Below, in pieces: positions 16,152 to 22,106 of a stretch of DNA of 22,106 nt (positions are counted from its first letter, which is position 1; each line of letters opens with the position of its first letter). The stretch comes from Gemmatimonadota bacterium (GTDB lineage Bacteria > Gemmatimonadota > Gemmatimonadetes > Longimicrobiales > Gaopeijiaceae). Where the stretch lies: contig JAUQOX010000013.1 of the NCBI GenBank assembly GCA_030550695.1, positions 1-22,106 of the forward strand. The letters run 5' to 3'. The position numbers and the translations under genes were made by a program. The notes below the pieces were generated by a model. The model saw only the letters and a program-made list of their open reading frames with translations, did no database searches and was not told the DNA's origin.

Positions 16152-16171
16152 AAGGGCCCCGGAGGGCCCTT
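16152..16171 (-). promoter_or_regulatory. Perfect 8-bp hairpin in the rpmE leader
   Basis: The sequences AAGGGCCC (16152-16159) and GGGCCCTT (16164-16171) form a perfect 8-base stem with a 4-base loop. It starts within a few bases of the predicted rpmE transcription start, so it would be the 5' end structure of the mRNA. It may protect the transcript, take part in L31 autoregulation (L31 leader RNAs are known in several phyla), or end transcripts coming from lnt, although only CTTCCTTT and no clean T-run follows. Confidence 0.5.
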
Positions 16172-16181
16172 TAGCCTGGGT

Positions 16182-16210
16182 ATTATAGAGGATGGATCCC
16201 CGAGGTTCAA
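16182..16210 (-). promoter_or_regulatory. Sigma70-type promoter for rpmE
   Basis: On the minus strand TTGAAC (16210-16205) is followed after exactly 17 bases by TATAAT (16187-16182). This is a perfect -10 and a 4- to 5-of-6 -35 in a region otherwise over two-thirds GC. The predicted transcription start is near 16175, giving a leader of about 50 bases. The -35 overlaps the lnt stop codon (16207-16209). Confidence 0.8.
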
Positions 16211-17910
16211 GCGGCCCTGCCGGCCCCTCCCATCCCTTTCCCCTTCCCCCGCCGAGGACTCTTGGGGGCCAACAGAAGGACCAAGCCGAGGAACAGGGCA
16301 ACGGGCCCCACCCTCCCCGTCCACCCCCCCCCCGGCGGAGGGGGGAGAGGAGGGGGGAGCTCCATCACCAGCAGACCCGGACCGGGGCCGCGCCCGGCCA
16401 GTCGCCGCCCCCACCCGTCCACCACCATGGACACCCCGACGTTGGCGGCCCGGACCGCCGGAGTCCGATTCTCCGAGGCCCTCAGGACGAGGTGGGCGGG
16501 GTGCTGCTCCAAGAACCAGCGGCCCCATATCCGGTGGGGCTCGCCCAGCCAGCGGTCGCTGGTCAAGTTCACAAGATACTGGGCCCCTCCCCGGCGGAGG
16601 GCCGCTGCCAAATCCGGGAAGAGGGACTCATAACAAATCAGCACCCCGAACCTCCAGCCCTTCACCGAGAGGATCGCCGGCCCCGTACCCCGGCGGTACC
16701 CTCCCCACTCCATCCCCGGCACAAGCCGGACCTTGTCGTACCGGTAGGGAAAGCCTGCGGCAAGGGCAACCGGGTCCTCGGGCCGAGGTGATTCTTGGCC
16801 CCCGGCCCCCACGGGTGTCGCGGCTTCGATGAGAACGGCGGAGTTGGTTCTCAACTCCCTTCCCCGCCGGGGCTCCCCGAACCCTTCCAGGTCCCCATCC
16901 GGGGAATCCACCAAGACGGTTCCCATGAGGATCGGAGCCCCCACCTCCCGGGCAAGCCCCTCCAGCCTGGCTCGGAAGGGAACGCCCGCCGGAAGGTTCA
17001 GGGGAACAGGGATCGTCCCTTCCGGAAGGACCACAAGGTCCACCCCCCCCGGCGGCAAGCCCTTCAGCGCCTCGCCCACCTGCTCCAGGGCCTCCAGGGC
17101 CTCCCCTTCCGGAGACCGCCGTCTCCCCTCCCGACCCACGGCGGTTCCCACCACCGCCACCCGGGGCCCCGAGGTTACCCCGGGATCGGACACGTCCCCT
17201 CCCCCCCGGCCAGCTCCCAGGCCCAGGGGGAACAGCAACAGCCCCCCGGCTGCCAGCCAGGGCACCGCGATCCGGCTCCATCCCTCCCGGCCCCTCCCTC
17301 CACCCTCCCCCCACCGCAACACCCCCGAGGCGACGCACCCGTTGACCAAAGCCAGCCAGAAGCTCAGGCCCGCCTCCCCCACCCACCCGGCCCACCCCAG
17401 GAACAAGGGACGGTCGGTCAGGGTCAAGGCCAGCCCCAACCAGGGCCACGCCAAGCCGAAGGGGAGATTCCCCCGGATCCACTCCACCCCCACCCACCCG
17501 AGGGCGAAGGCCAAGGGGAGGGGGACTCCCCCCCTCCGAGACATCCGCCGGACCCCCACCCCCAGCAGGGCCCCGAGTCCCGCCAACAGGCCCACCACCA
17601 ACCCGTAGCCGGGAAAGGCCCACGGGAAGGTGGGGCCCACCAGCGTCGGAATCCAAACCAGTTGCAGGGTCCAAAACACCAGGGCGAAGACACCACCGGC
17701 CCACCCGCCTCCCGTCTCCCCGACCCCCGCCCCACCGAGGGGGCCACGCCCCAGGGCCGTAGCCAGCGGCACGAGAGCCAGGAAAGGTAGTCCGGGCACC
17801 TGGAAAGGCGGTTGGGCCAACCCCAGGAGAAGCGCCGACAGGAGGGCGGGTACCGTTCCTCCTGCCGGCCCACCCCCGCTCCGCTCGGGGCGGAAAGGGC
17901 GCCACCCCAT
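16207..17910 (-). CDS. lnt: Apolipoprotein N-acyltransferase Lnt
   Basis: Lnt adds the third acyl chain to the N-terminal cysteine of lipoproteins at the periplasmic face of the inner membrane. The 567 residues show about six N-terminal membrane segments (20-225), a carbon-nitrogen hydrolase domain (about 248-515) and a final membrane segment (about 533-548). The catalytic triad is visible as Glu297 (LPEG), Lys393 (YDKVRLVP) and Cys426 (ICYES). Glu401 and Glu428 match further conserved acids. The usual NDAWFG loop reads SDRWLG here, so the enzyme is somewhat divergent. The ATG at 17910 follows the DUF4105 gene after 48 bases. The stop lies under the -35 of the rpmE promoter. Pro/Gly-rich loops are longer than usual. 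Confidence 0.95.
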   Translation of the reverse strand: MGWRPFRPERSGGGPAGGTVPALLSALLLGLAQPPFQVPGLPFLALVPLATALGRGPLGGAGVGETGGGWAGGVFALVFWTLQLVWIPTLVGPTFPWAFPGYGLVVGLLAGLGALLGVGVRRMSRRGGVPLPLAFALGWVGVEWIRGNLPFGLAWPWLGLALTLTDRPLFLGWAGWVGEAGLSFWLALVNGCVASGVLRWGEGGGRGREGWSRIAVPWLAAGGLLLFPLGLGAGRGGGDVSDPGVTSGPRVAVVGTAVGREGRRRSPEGEALEALEQVGEALKGLPPGGVDLVVLPEGTIPVPLNLPAGVPFRARLEGLAREVGAPILMGTVLVDSPDGDLEGFGEPRRGRELRTNSAVLIEAATPVGAGGQESPRPEDPVALAAGFPYRYDKVRLVPGMEWGGYRRGTGPAILSVKGWRFGVLICYESLFPDLAAALRRGGAQYLVNLTSDRWLGEPHRIWGRWFLEQHPAHLVLRASENRTPAVRAANVGVSMVVDGWGRRLAGRGPGPGLLVMELPPPLPPPPGGGWTGRVGPVALFLGLVLLLAPKSPRRGKGKGMGGAGRAA

Positions 17911-17958
17911 CCCTGCCGTCCTTCCTGTCCGAACTGGCGGCGGACCCCCCCGGACTTC

Positions 17959-19350
17959 TCAGCTGCCGGGCTCCCTGGGAGAGGGCAGACCTCCACCCCC
18001 CTCCGATCCGGACCGAGGGCGGAGCCGCCGCTCCACCACCGTGTGGGCCGCCACCCACAGGACCGTGTTCATCGGCAACGTCAGGAGCAGAAGCTCCAGG
18101 TTGCCCTGGTGGAGAGGGGGAAACGCTCCCATCAAGGCCCCTACCCACGCCATGACCGCCAAAGCCGCCGCAAGATCCCGCCCCCACCGAGGCATCCGTC
18201 CCCCCCGGAGGTAGGGCAGAAACGCTCCGGCCATCACCAGGGCCAGAGGACTGGCCTGGAGCAGATTCAGGTTCCGATACCAGAACACGTGATCCGTGAA
18301 AAGCCACGCCCCCAGAAGAAGCGTCCCTGCAAAGCCGGCCACCCCACACCAGACCGCCCCCACCAAGGCACCCAACCCCCGCCATACCCCACCCCTCACC
18401 GACCCCTGCCGAATCCCCGCCCAGAGAGCCACGGACCCCAGCAGGCCCGCCGCCAGGAACCACGGGAAAGCCCGAGGAGGTCGGTCCGGCTCCGGGAGTC
18501 GGGAGGACTCCACCAGAAGCCGCTCCTGGACCACCAGAGGCCGCGGGGGCCCTCCGCCGGCGGACACACGGACTTCCCGGATCCGTTCCATCAGGCGCAC
18601 CGGCAGGAACATCTCTTGCCACGCGTTCAGGGGCAGGTCGGCGGCCGGCCCCAGGACAAACTGGACTCCCAGGTAGGCCAAGGGAACGTCAGAAAGGAGG
18701 CGACGGGTATGCCAGCGGTAACTGTGGGGGGTAGGCAACCCCTCTGTGGCCGCCCGGAGAGCTCCGTCCAGCACCCGGTCCAGTGCATCCCGCACCCGGG
18801 TCGAGCAGTTGTCCCGGTAGTAATCGTACCGATAGTCCCGGTTCTCCGGCCGGGCGTTCCATTGGACAAAAGCCAGCAGGTCCAGCTTCTGGGAAGGGGT
18901 GAGATCCAGCTCCTGGATCCAGACTCTCCGCCCCTCCCGCCGAGCCTCCTCCACGGTGGCCCAGGGGTCGTAGGGCGCCATCCGGTAGAGCATCGTGCCG
19001 CGGATCAGGCGCGGGACGAAATCCACCTGCTGGAAGTCGAAGATGCCCCAGTTGTAGGCCGCGCCCTGACCCGAAGCCTCGTCCTGGATCCAGAGGGCGT
19101 TGTGGCCGAAGCGCTCCCAGATCCGCTCCCCCCGCCCGATGGTGAGGAGGAAAACCCGCAAAGACGACCCCGGCTCCCCTGAGGGGACCTGGGGCCCCCC
19201 AGGCAGCCCTGCCAGGGTGGCGCCCTCCCCCATCATGGGCCCCGCAACCATCCATAGGGCAGCCGCCCAAAGACCCCAAGGGAGCCCACCCCACCCTCCC
19301 TTCCTCGCCCCTCCCGCCCACCCCACTCCCCCGGGCGCCGGGACTCTCAC
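17959..19350 (-). CDS. DUF4105 / Lnb-type membrane protein, possible lipoprotein N-acyltransferase
   Basis: The family (PF13387, DUF4105) includes the Bacteroides protein reported as a lipoprotein N-acyltransferase, Lnb. The 463 residues begin with a hydrophobic signal or anchor (about 22-40). The periplasmic DUF4105 domain (about 62-235) has FGHNALW (His83), YNWGIFDF (99-106) and RDYRYDYYRDNCSTRVRD (Cys182), the likely papain-like Cys/His pair. About five membrane segments follow between 295 and 437. The segment FTDHVFWYRNLNLLQASPL (351-369) resembles the conserved motif of the Lnb membrane region. The start is GTG at 19350, overlapping the upstream stop as GTGA. Its neighbour downstream is lnt, which supports a lipoprotein role. 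Enzymatic activity is inferred, not shown. Confidence 0.82.
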   Translation of the reverse strand: MRVPAPGGVGWAGGARKGGWGGLPWGLWAAALWMVAGPMMGEGATLAGLPGGPQVPSGEPGSSLRVFLLTIGRGERIWERFGHNALWIQDEASGQGAAYNWGIFDFQQVDFVPRLIRGTMLYRMAPYDPWATVEEARREGRRVWIQELDLTPSQKLDLLAFVQWNARPENRDYRYDYYRDNCSTRVRDALDRVLDGALRAATEGLPTPHSYRWHTRRLLSDVPLAYLGVQFVLGPAADLPLNAWQEMFLPVRLMERIREVRVSAGGGPPRPLVVQERLLVESSRLPEPDRPPRAFPWFLAAGLLGSVALWAGIRQGSVRGGVWRGLGALVGAVWCGVAGFAGTLLLGAWLFTDHVFWYRNLNLLQASPLALVMAGAFLPYLRGGRMPRWGRDLAAALAVMAWVGALMGAFPPLHQGNLELLLLTLPMNTVLWVAAHTVVERRLRPRSGSEGGGGLPSPREPGS

Positions 19351-20075
19351 CGGCCCCTCAGCTCCCCGGGCGCCGGCTGAGCCCAGAGGATCTGCCCCCC
19401 CAAACGGAATTCCACGTACCTCAGGTCCTCCAGCAGGTCCAGGCGGGCCGCCCCGTAAAGACGGAACGCCTTCCCCAGCGGGTACTCCAACCCGCCGTGG
19501 AGATTCAGTCCCGGCGCCACCCGATCCAGCAGGTCCTCCACAAAAGTCCCCCGCACCACGGGCCCGTCGCCATTGAGAATGTGCGCCCCCACCCCTAGCC
19601 CGGCAAAGGAGAGGAACCCCAGGGGGATCGACCAGACGAGATGGGTGTCAAGGCTCACCACCAGGTCCGACCAATCCACCGGCCCCAGACGCACCCGGGG
19701 AGCCGGGTCCCCTCCGTACTGGGCCGCGATCAAGGCCTCCACTTTCCGTTCCAGCACGGCCACCTCCCCCTCCTTCATCCGCGAAGCCCAGTAGGAAAGG
19801 CTCGGTGCCACCCGCAAACCCGGGCCCAGGTAGCCTAAATCCAGGCGAAGGCCCACGGTATAGGTGGGCTCCACACGGGGGCCCCGCAAAGAACCAACCT
19901 CCAGCCCCATCCCTCGGAAGGAGAGGTTCTCATAGTCGTAGTCCGCCAAGGAGCGCTGGGCCTGCAGGGCCCCGGCCTGGAGGAGCAGAGCCACAAGAAC
20001 CCCGACTCCCTCCACCGCCGCACGGGCCTTCCTCGGTTCGAGGGAACTCCGACCCCCCCCCAGGTTCCTCCTCAT
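19347..20075 (-). CDS. Secreted, probable outer-membrane beta-barrel protein of unknown function
   Basis: The predicted 242 residues start with a basic region and a hydrophobic stretch (GVGVLVALLLQAGALQAQ), a good signal peptide with likely cleavage after ALQA. The mature part alternates short aromatic/hydrophobic strands with turns, for example YTVGLRLDLGYLGPGLRVAP, HLVWSIPLGFLSFAGLGVGA and RLYGAARLDLLEDLRYVEFRLGG. This is the look of a small outer-membrane barrel. I do not recognise a named family. The start is ATG at 20075, set by a near-perfect Shine-Dalgarno that overlaps the rimO stop; a GTG at 20081 would overlap that Shine-Dalgarno. Its stop overlaps the DUF4105 start. It may be a partner or client of that envelope block, but its function is not known. 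Confidence 0.75.
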   Translation of the reverse strand: MRRNLGGGRSSLEPRKARAAVEGVGVLVALLLQAGALQAQRSLADYDYENLSFRGMGLEVGSLRGPRVEPTYTVGLRLDLGYLGPGLRVAPSLSYWASRMKEGEVAVLERKVEALIAAQYGGDPAPRVRLGPVDWSDLVVSLDTHLVWSIPLGFLSFAGLGVGAHILNGDGPVVRGTFVEDLLDRVAPGLNLHGGLEYPLGKAFRLYGAARLDLLEDLRYVEFRLGGQILWAQPAPGELRGR

Positions 20076-20077
20076 GC

Positions 20078-21625
20078 TCACCTCCTTACCCGCCCCAGGA
20101 GATCGTAGTCCAGGGCCTCCACGATTTCCACCTCGACGAAATCCCCCGGTCGGACCCCTTCCGCCCCTTCCAGCAGGGTGACCCCGTCCACCTCAAGAGC
20201 TTGCCCCCGAGTCCGGCCCTCCCAGGTGTAACCCAAGGTGTCGCCTTCCAGGGAGCGATCCACCAACACCGTTTCGAAGCGCCCCACCTGTTCCCGGTTC
20301 CGCTCCCGGGAGATCTCCCGTTGGACCGCCATCAGAGTTTCCCAACGCTCCTGCTTCTCTTCCGGGGAGACGGGATCGGGCAGGCTGGCGGCGGGCGTCC
20401 CCTCTTCCGGGGAGTAGACGAAGGCCCCCACCCGGTCAAAGCGAAGTTCCTCCAGAAGATCCAACAGCCGGCGGAAATCCTCCTCGTCCTCCCCCGGGAA
20501 ACCCACGATCACCGTGGTCCGGAGGGTGATGTCCGGGACCGCCTTACGGAGCCAGGCCACTCTTTCCCGGATGGTGGCCGCCCGCTCCGGGCGTCGCATG
20601 GCCTGGAGAATCCGGTCGCTGCCGTGTTGGATAGGCATATCCAGGTAGGGGAGCACCCGCGGCTCCGTGGCCAAGATCTCCACCATCTGGGGAGTGATCC
20701 CCGCCGGGTACATGTAGAAGAGGCGGAACCAGGGAATAGAGGTCTCTTGCACCAGGGCCCGGAGAAGCTCCCCGAGCCCGGGGGCCGAAGGATCCCGCCG
20801 CCTCAGATCTCTTCCGTACCAGGTGGTGTCTTGGGACACCAGGTTGAGTTCCTTCACCCCTTGCGCTTCCAAAGCCTGGGCCTCGGCCACCAGAGCCTCC
20901 AAGGGCGCAGACCGGTGGAGGCCCCGCATGAGGGGAATGGCACAGAAGGCGCAGGTGTGGTCACACCCTTCGCTGATCTTTAAGAAGGAGGTGTGCGGGG
21001 TTTCGCTGGCCAACACCCGGAGGGGCCGTTCCATGATCGGGATCCCGGGCTCGTCGGGGGGCAGGAGGCCCCGTTGCCTGAGTCGGGGGAGAAGTTCTTT
21101 GAGGTCTTCCAGGCCCAAGAACAGGTCCACCTCCGGGATCTCCTCCTCCAGCTCCCGCCGGTAGCGTTGCACCAGACACCCCACGGCAGCTACGGCTTTC
21201 ACCTTGCCCTCGGCCTTGAGGGCGCAGGCCTCCAGAATCGCCTCGATGGATTCCTCCTTGGCCGCCTGGATAAAGCCGCAGGTGTTCACGATGATCACCT
21301 CGCACCCTTCCACCGAGGTGGAAACCCTTGCTCCCTGCCCCACCAAGGCCGCCATCATGTGCTCCGAGTCCACCGTGTTTTTGTCGCAACCCAGGGTGAT
21401 CAGCCCGATCCGTGGACCGCCGGGTGGGCCCAGGGGCTCCCGCTCCAGGCGGACCGCCTGAACCGAAGGAGAAACTCCCGGGCGCACCGGAGCCGCCGAC
21501 AGGGGGATGACGGGGAGATCTCTCCTCCGGCGCGGCGGGGGAGACGGGGGCAGGTCCGTAAGGGGAGCACGGGGGGAAGCGTTCCCGCCGACGTTCTCCA
21601 CCTTCACCTCAGGGGCGCGGGGCAC
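20078..21625 (-). CDS. rimO: Ribosomal protein S12 methylthiotransferase RimO
   Basis: RimO is a two-cluster radical SAM enzyme that methylthiolates an aspartate of ribosomal protein S12. The 515 residues contain an MTTase N-terminal domain beginning RIGLITLGCDKNTVDSE and the radical SAM motif SEGCDHTCAFCAIPLMRG. The SQDTTWYGRDL stretch is typical of RimO. A C-terminal TRAM domain ends in ALDYDLLGRVRR, also RimO-like rather than MiaB-like. It is longer than the usual 430-450 because about 70 Pro/Arg-rich residues precede the first domain. The GTG at 21625 has AGGTGAT five bases upstream and overlaps lolA by 17 bases; a GTG at the VRPG position (residue 47) is the alternative start. Confidence 0.95.
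   Translation of the reverse strand: MPRAPEVKVENVGGNASPRAPLTDLPPSPPPRRRRDLPVIPLSAAPVRPGVSPSVQAVRLEREPLGPPGGPRIGLITLGCDKNTVDSEHMMAALVGQGARVSTSVEGCEVIIVNTCGFIQAAKEESIEAILEACALKAEGKVKAVAAVGCLVQRYRRELEEEIPEVDLFLGLEDLKELLPRLRQRGLLPPDEPGIPIMERPLRVLASETPHTSFLKISEGCDHTCAFCAIPLMRGLHRSAPLEALVAEAQALEAQGVKELNLVSQDTTWYGRDLRRRDPSAPGLGELLRALVQETSIPWFRLFYMYPAGITPQMVEILATEPRVLPYLDMPIQHGSDRILQAMRRPERAATIRERVAWLRKAVPDITLRTTVIVGFPGEDEEDFRRLLDLLEELRFDRVGAFVYSPEEGTPAASLPDPVSPEEKQERWETLMAVQREISRERNREQVGRFETVLVDRSLEGDTLGYTWEGRTRGQALEVDGVTLLEGAEGVRPGDFVEVEIVEALDYDLLGRVRR
20081..20087 (-). promoter_or_regulatory. Strong ribosome-binding site fixing the barrel-protein start
   Basis: AAGGAGG (minus strand, 20087-20081) lies five bases before the ATG at 20075 and immediately precedes the rimO stop TGA (20080-20078). 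It decides for ATG 20075 over the in-frame GTG at 20081, and indicates that ribosomes finishing rimO can restart here. Confidence 0.8.
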
Positions 21626-22106
21626 GGCGGATCACCTGCGTGCCCGGGGGGGGCACGAAGCGGAAACGTTGGGGGTCAGGGGGAGGATCGAGGCGGAAGT
21701 CCGACAGGGTTACCGTACGAACCGATCCGTTCTCCATTTCGATTCGAGCGCGAAGGATCAGGGAGCGCTCGGCGTCCAACCAGATCTTGGCGGCCTGGAA
21801 CGCCGCCTCCCCCCTGGGACGAGCCGTCACCACGTAGGTTCTGCGGGCCCCCACCGTCTCCTCACCCTCGAAGGCCAGATGGTACTTGGCGGCCGGCTCC
21901 TCCAGGAACTCCCTGTAGAAATCCAGGCCTCCCGGCGGATGCTCCAACTCGAACCGCAGGACCTGAACCCGGTCCACACTGGGGTAGTAGACCCAGAACG
22001 CCTCTCCGTCCGACACCACCACGTCACCCGGGGGGTCCGTGAAACGCATGGCGAACAGGTTCGGGTGCGCCTGGCAGAGGGTTCCCCTGGAGCGGGTGGT
22101 TTCCTG
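21609..22106 (-). CDS. lolA: Outer-membrane lipoprotein carrier protein LolA (5' end cut off by window)
   Basis: LolA is a periplasmic chaperone that takes lipoproteins from LolCDE to the outer membrane. The frame is open to the window edge, so the 165 visible residues lack the signal peptide and first strand. By hand translation the part before the internal ATG at 22049 reads as QETTRSRGTLCQAHPNLFAM, matching the LolA strand pair that leads into R/MRF..P. The conserved region VVVSDGEAFWVYYPSVDRVQ follows, and later KIWLDAERSLILRARIEMEN with the final strand VRTVTLSDFRLDPPPDPQRF. This is the typical half-barrel order. It overlaps rimO by 17 bases. With the DUF4105 protein and Lnt it is the third lipoprotein-pathway gene of this block. 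Confidence 0.9.
   Translation of the reverse strand, partial: QETTRSRGTLCQAHPNLFAMRFTDPPGDVVVSDGEAFWVYYPSVDRVQVLRFELEHPPGGLDFYREFLEEPAAKYHLAFEGEETVGARRTYVVTARPRGEAAFQAAKIWLDAERSLILRARIEMENGSVRTVTLSDFRLDPPPDPQRFRFVPPPGTQVIRRAPRP
21631..21637 (-). promoter_or_regulatory. Ribosome-binding site supporting the long rimO start
   Basis: AGGTGAT (minus strand, 21637-21631) lies five bases before the GTG at 21625, inside the end of lolA. It is the reason to accept the extended N-terminus of RimO. No other in-frame start before the conserved domain has as good a site. Confidence 0.6.

Noticed and set aside
16628..18622. 664-codon Gly-rich open frame on the minus strand
   Set aside because: It overlaps lnt and the DUF4105 gene in another frame. 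The extreme Gly/Pro/Arg content is what a shifted frame of GC-rich coding DNA gives.
1..22106. Defence islands, mobile elements, CRISPR arrays or tRNA genes
   Set aside because: No repeats, transposase or nuclease motifs, or cloverleaf-like sequences were seen; every long minus-strand gene is of a core or envelope family.

Overview
The window is a gene-dense, very GC-rich stretch in which all 21 protein genes I can support lie on the minus strand, so transcription runs from high to low coordinates. No tRNA, rRNA, CRISPR array, insertion sequence or phage gene was seen, and no gap between genes exceeds 300 bases. The content is bacterial and Gram-negative: LolA, an outer-membrane barrel-like protein, Lnt and RimO. 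Several proteins resemble the Bacteroidota/FCB side of the tree: a DUF4105/Lnb-type protein, a Bacteroides-like inositol-phosphate synthase, and an Obg with TKTD in G4. With the high GC, many GTG starts and no sphingolipid or Bacteroidota-style promoters, I infer a Gemmatimonadota or nearby FCB-group bacterium. This is inference, not proof.

Layout in transcription order. (1) Envelope and lipoprotein block, 22106-16207: lolA (5' end cut off by the window), rimO, a secreted barrel-like protein, a DUF4105/Lnb-like membrane protein, and lnt. (2) Translation block, 16210-13290: a clear sigma70-type promoter and a structured 5' leader, then rpmE (L31), prfA (RF1), prmC (RF methylase) and a YlbF-like gene. 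(3) Inositol-lipid pair, 13293-11280: a CDP-alcohol phosphatidyltransferase and inositol-3-phosphate synthase. (4) Mixed block, 11272-6834: tmk, an S41 C-terminal processing protease, a TauE/SafE permease and a Rhizobium-etli-type asparaginase. (5) Housekeeping block, 6718-1: obgE, dprA, hemW, hrcA, dnaJ and prmA (3' end cut off).

Many genes are tightly packed. Four junctions use a GTGA start/stop overlap: barrel/DUF4105, prfA/prmC, ylbF/phosphatidyltransferase and dprA/hemW. Others overlap by 14-17 bases.

The most interesting observations are these. Two unrelated families linked to lipoprotein N-acylation (Lnt and the DUF4105/Lnb family) sit side by side, close to LolA. A compact inositol-phospholipid pair is embedded among housekeeping genes. 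A strong promoter and a perfect hairpin precede rpmE. The asparaginase has Gln where the family's zinc-binding Lys is expected. hrcA and dnaJ are neighbours with no grpE or dnaK between them and no recognisable CIRCE operator.
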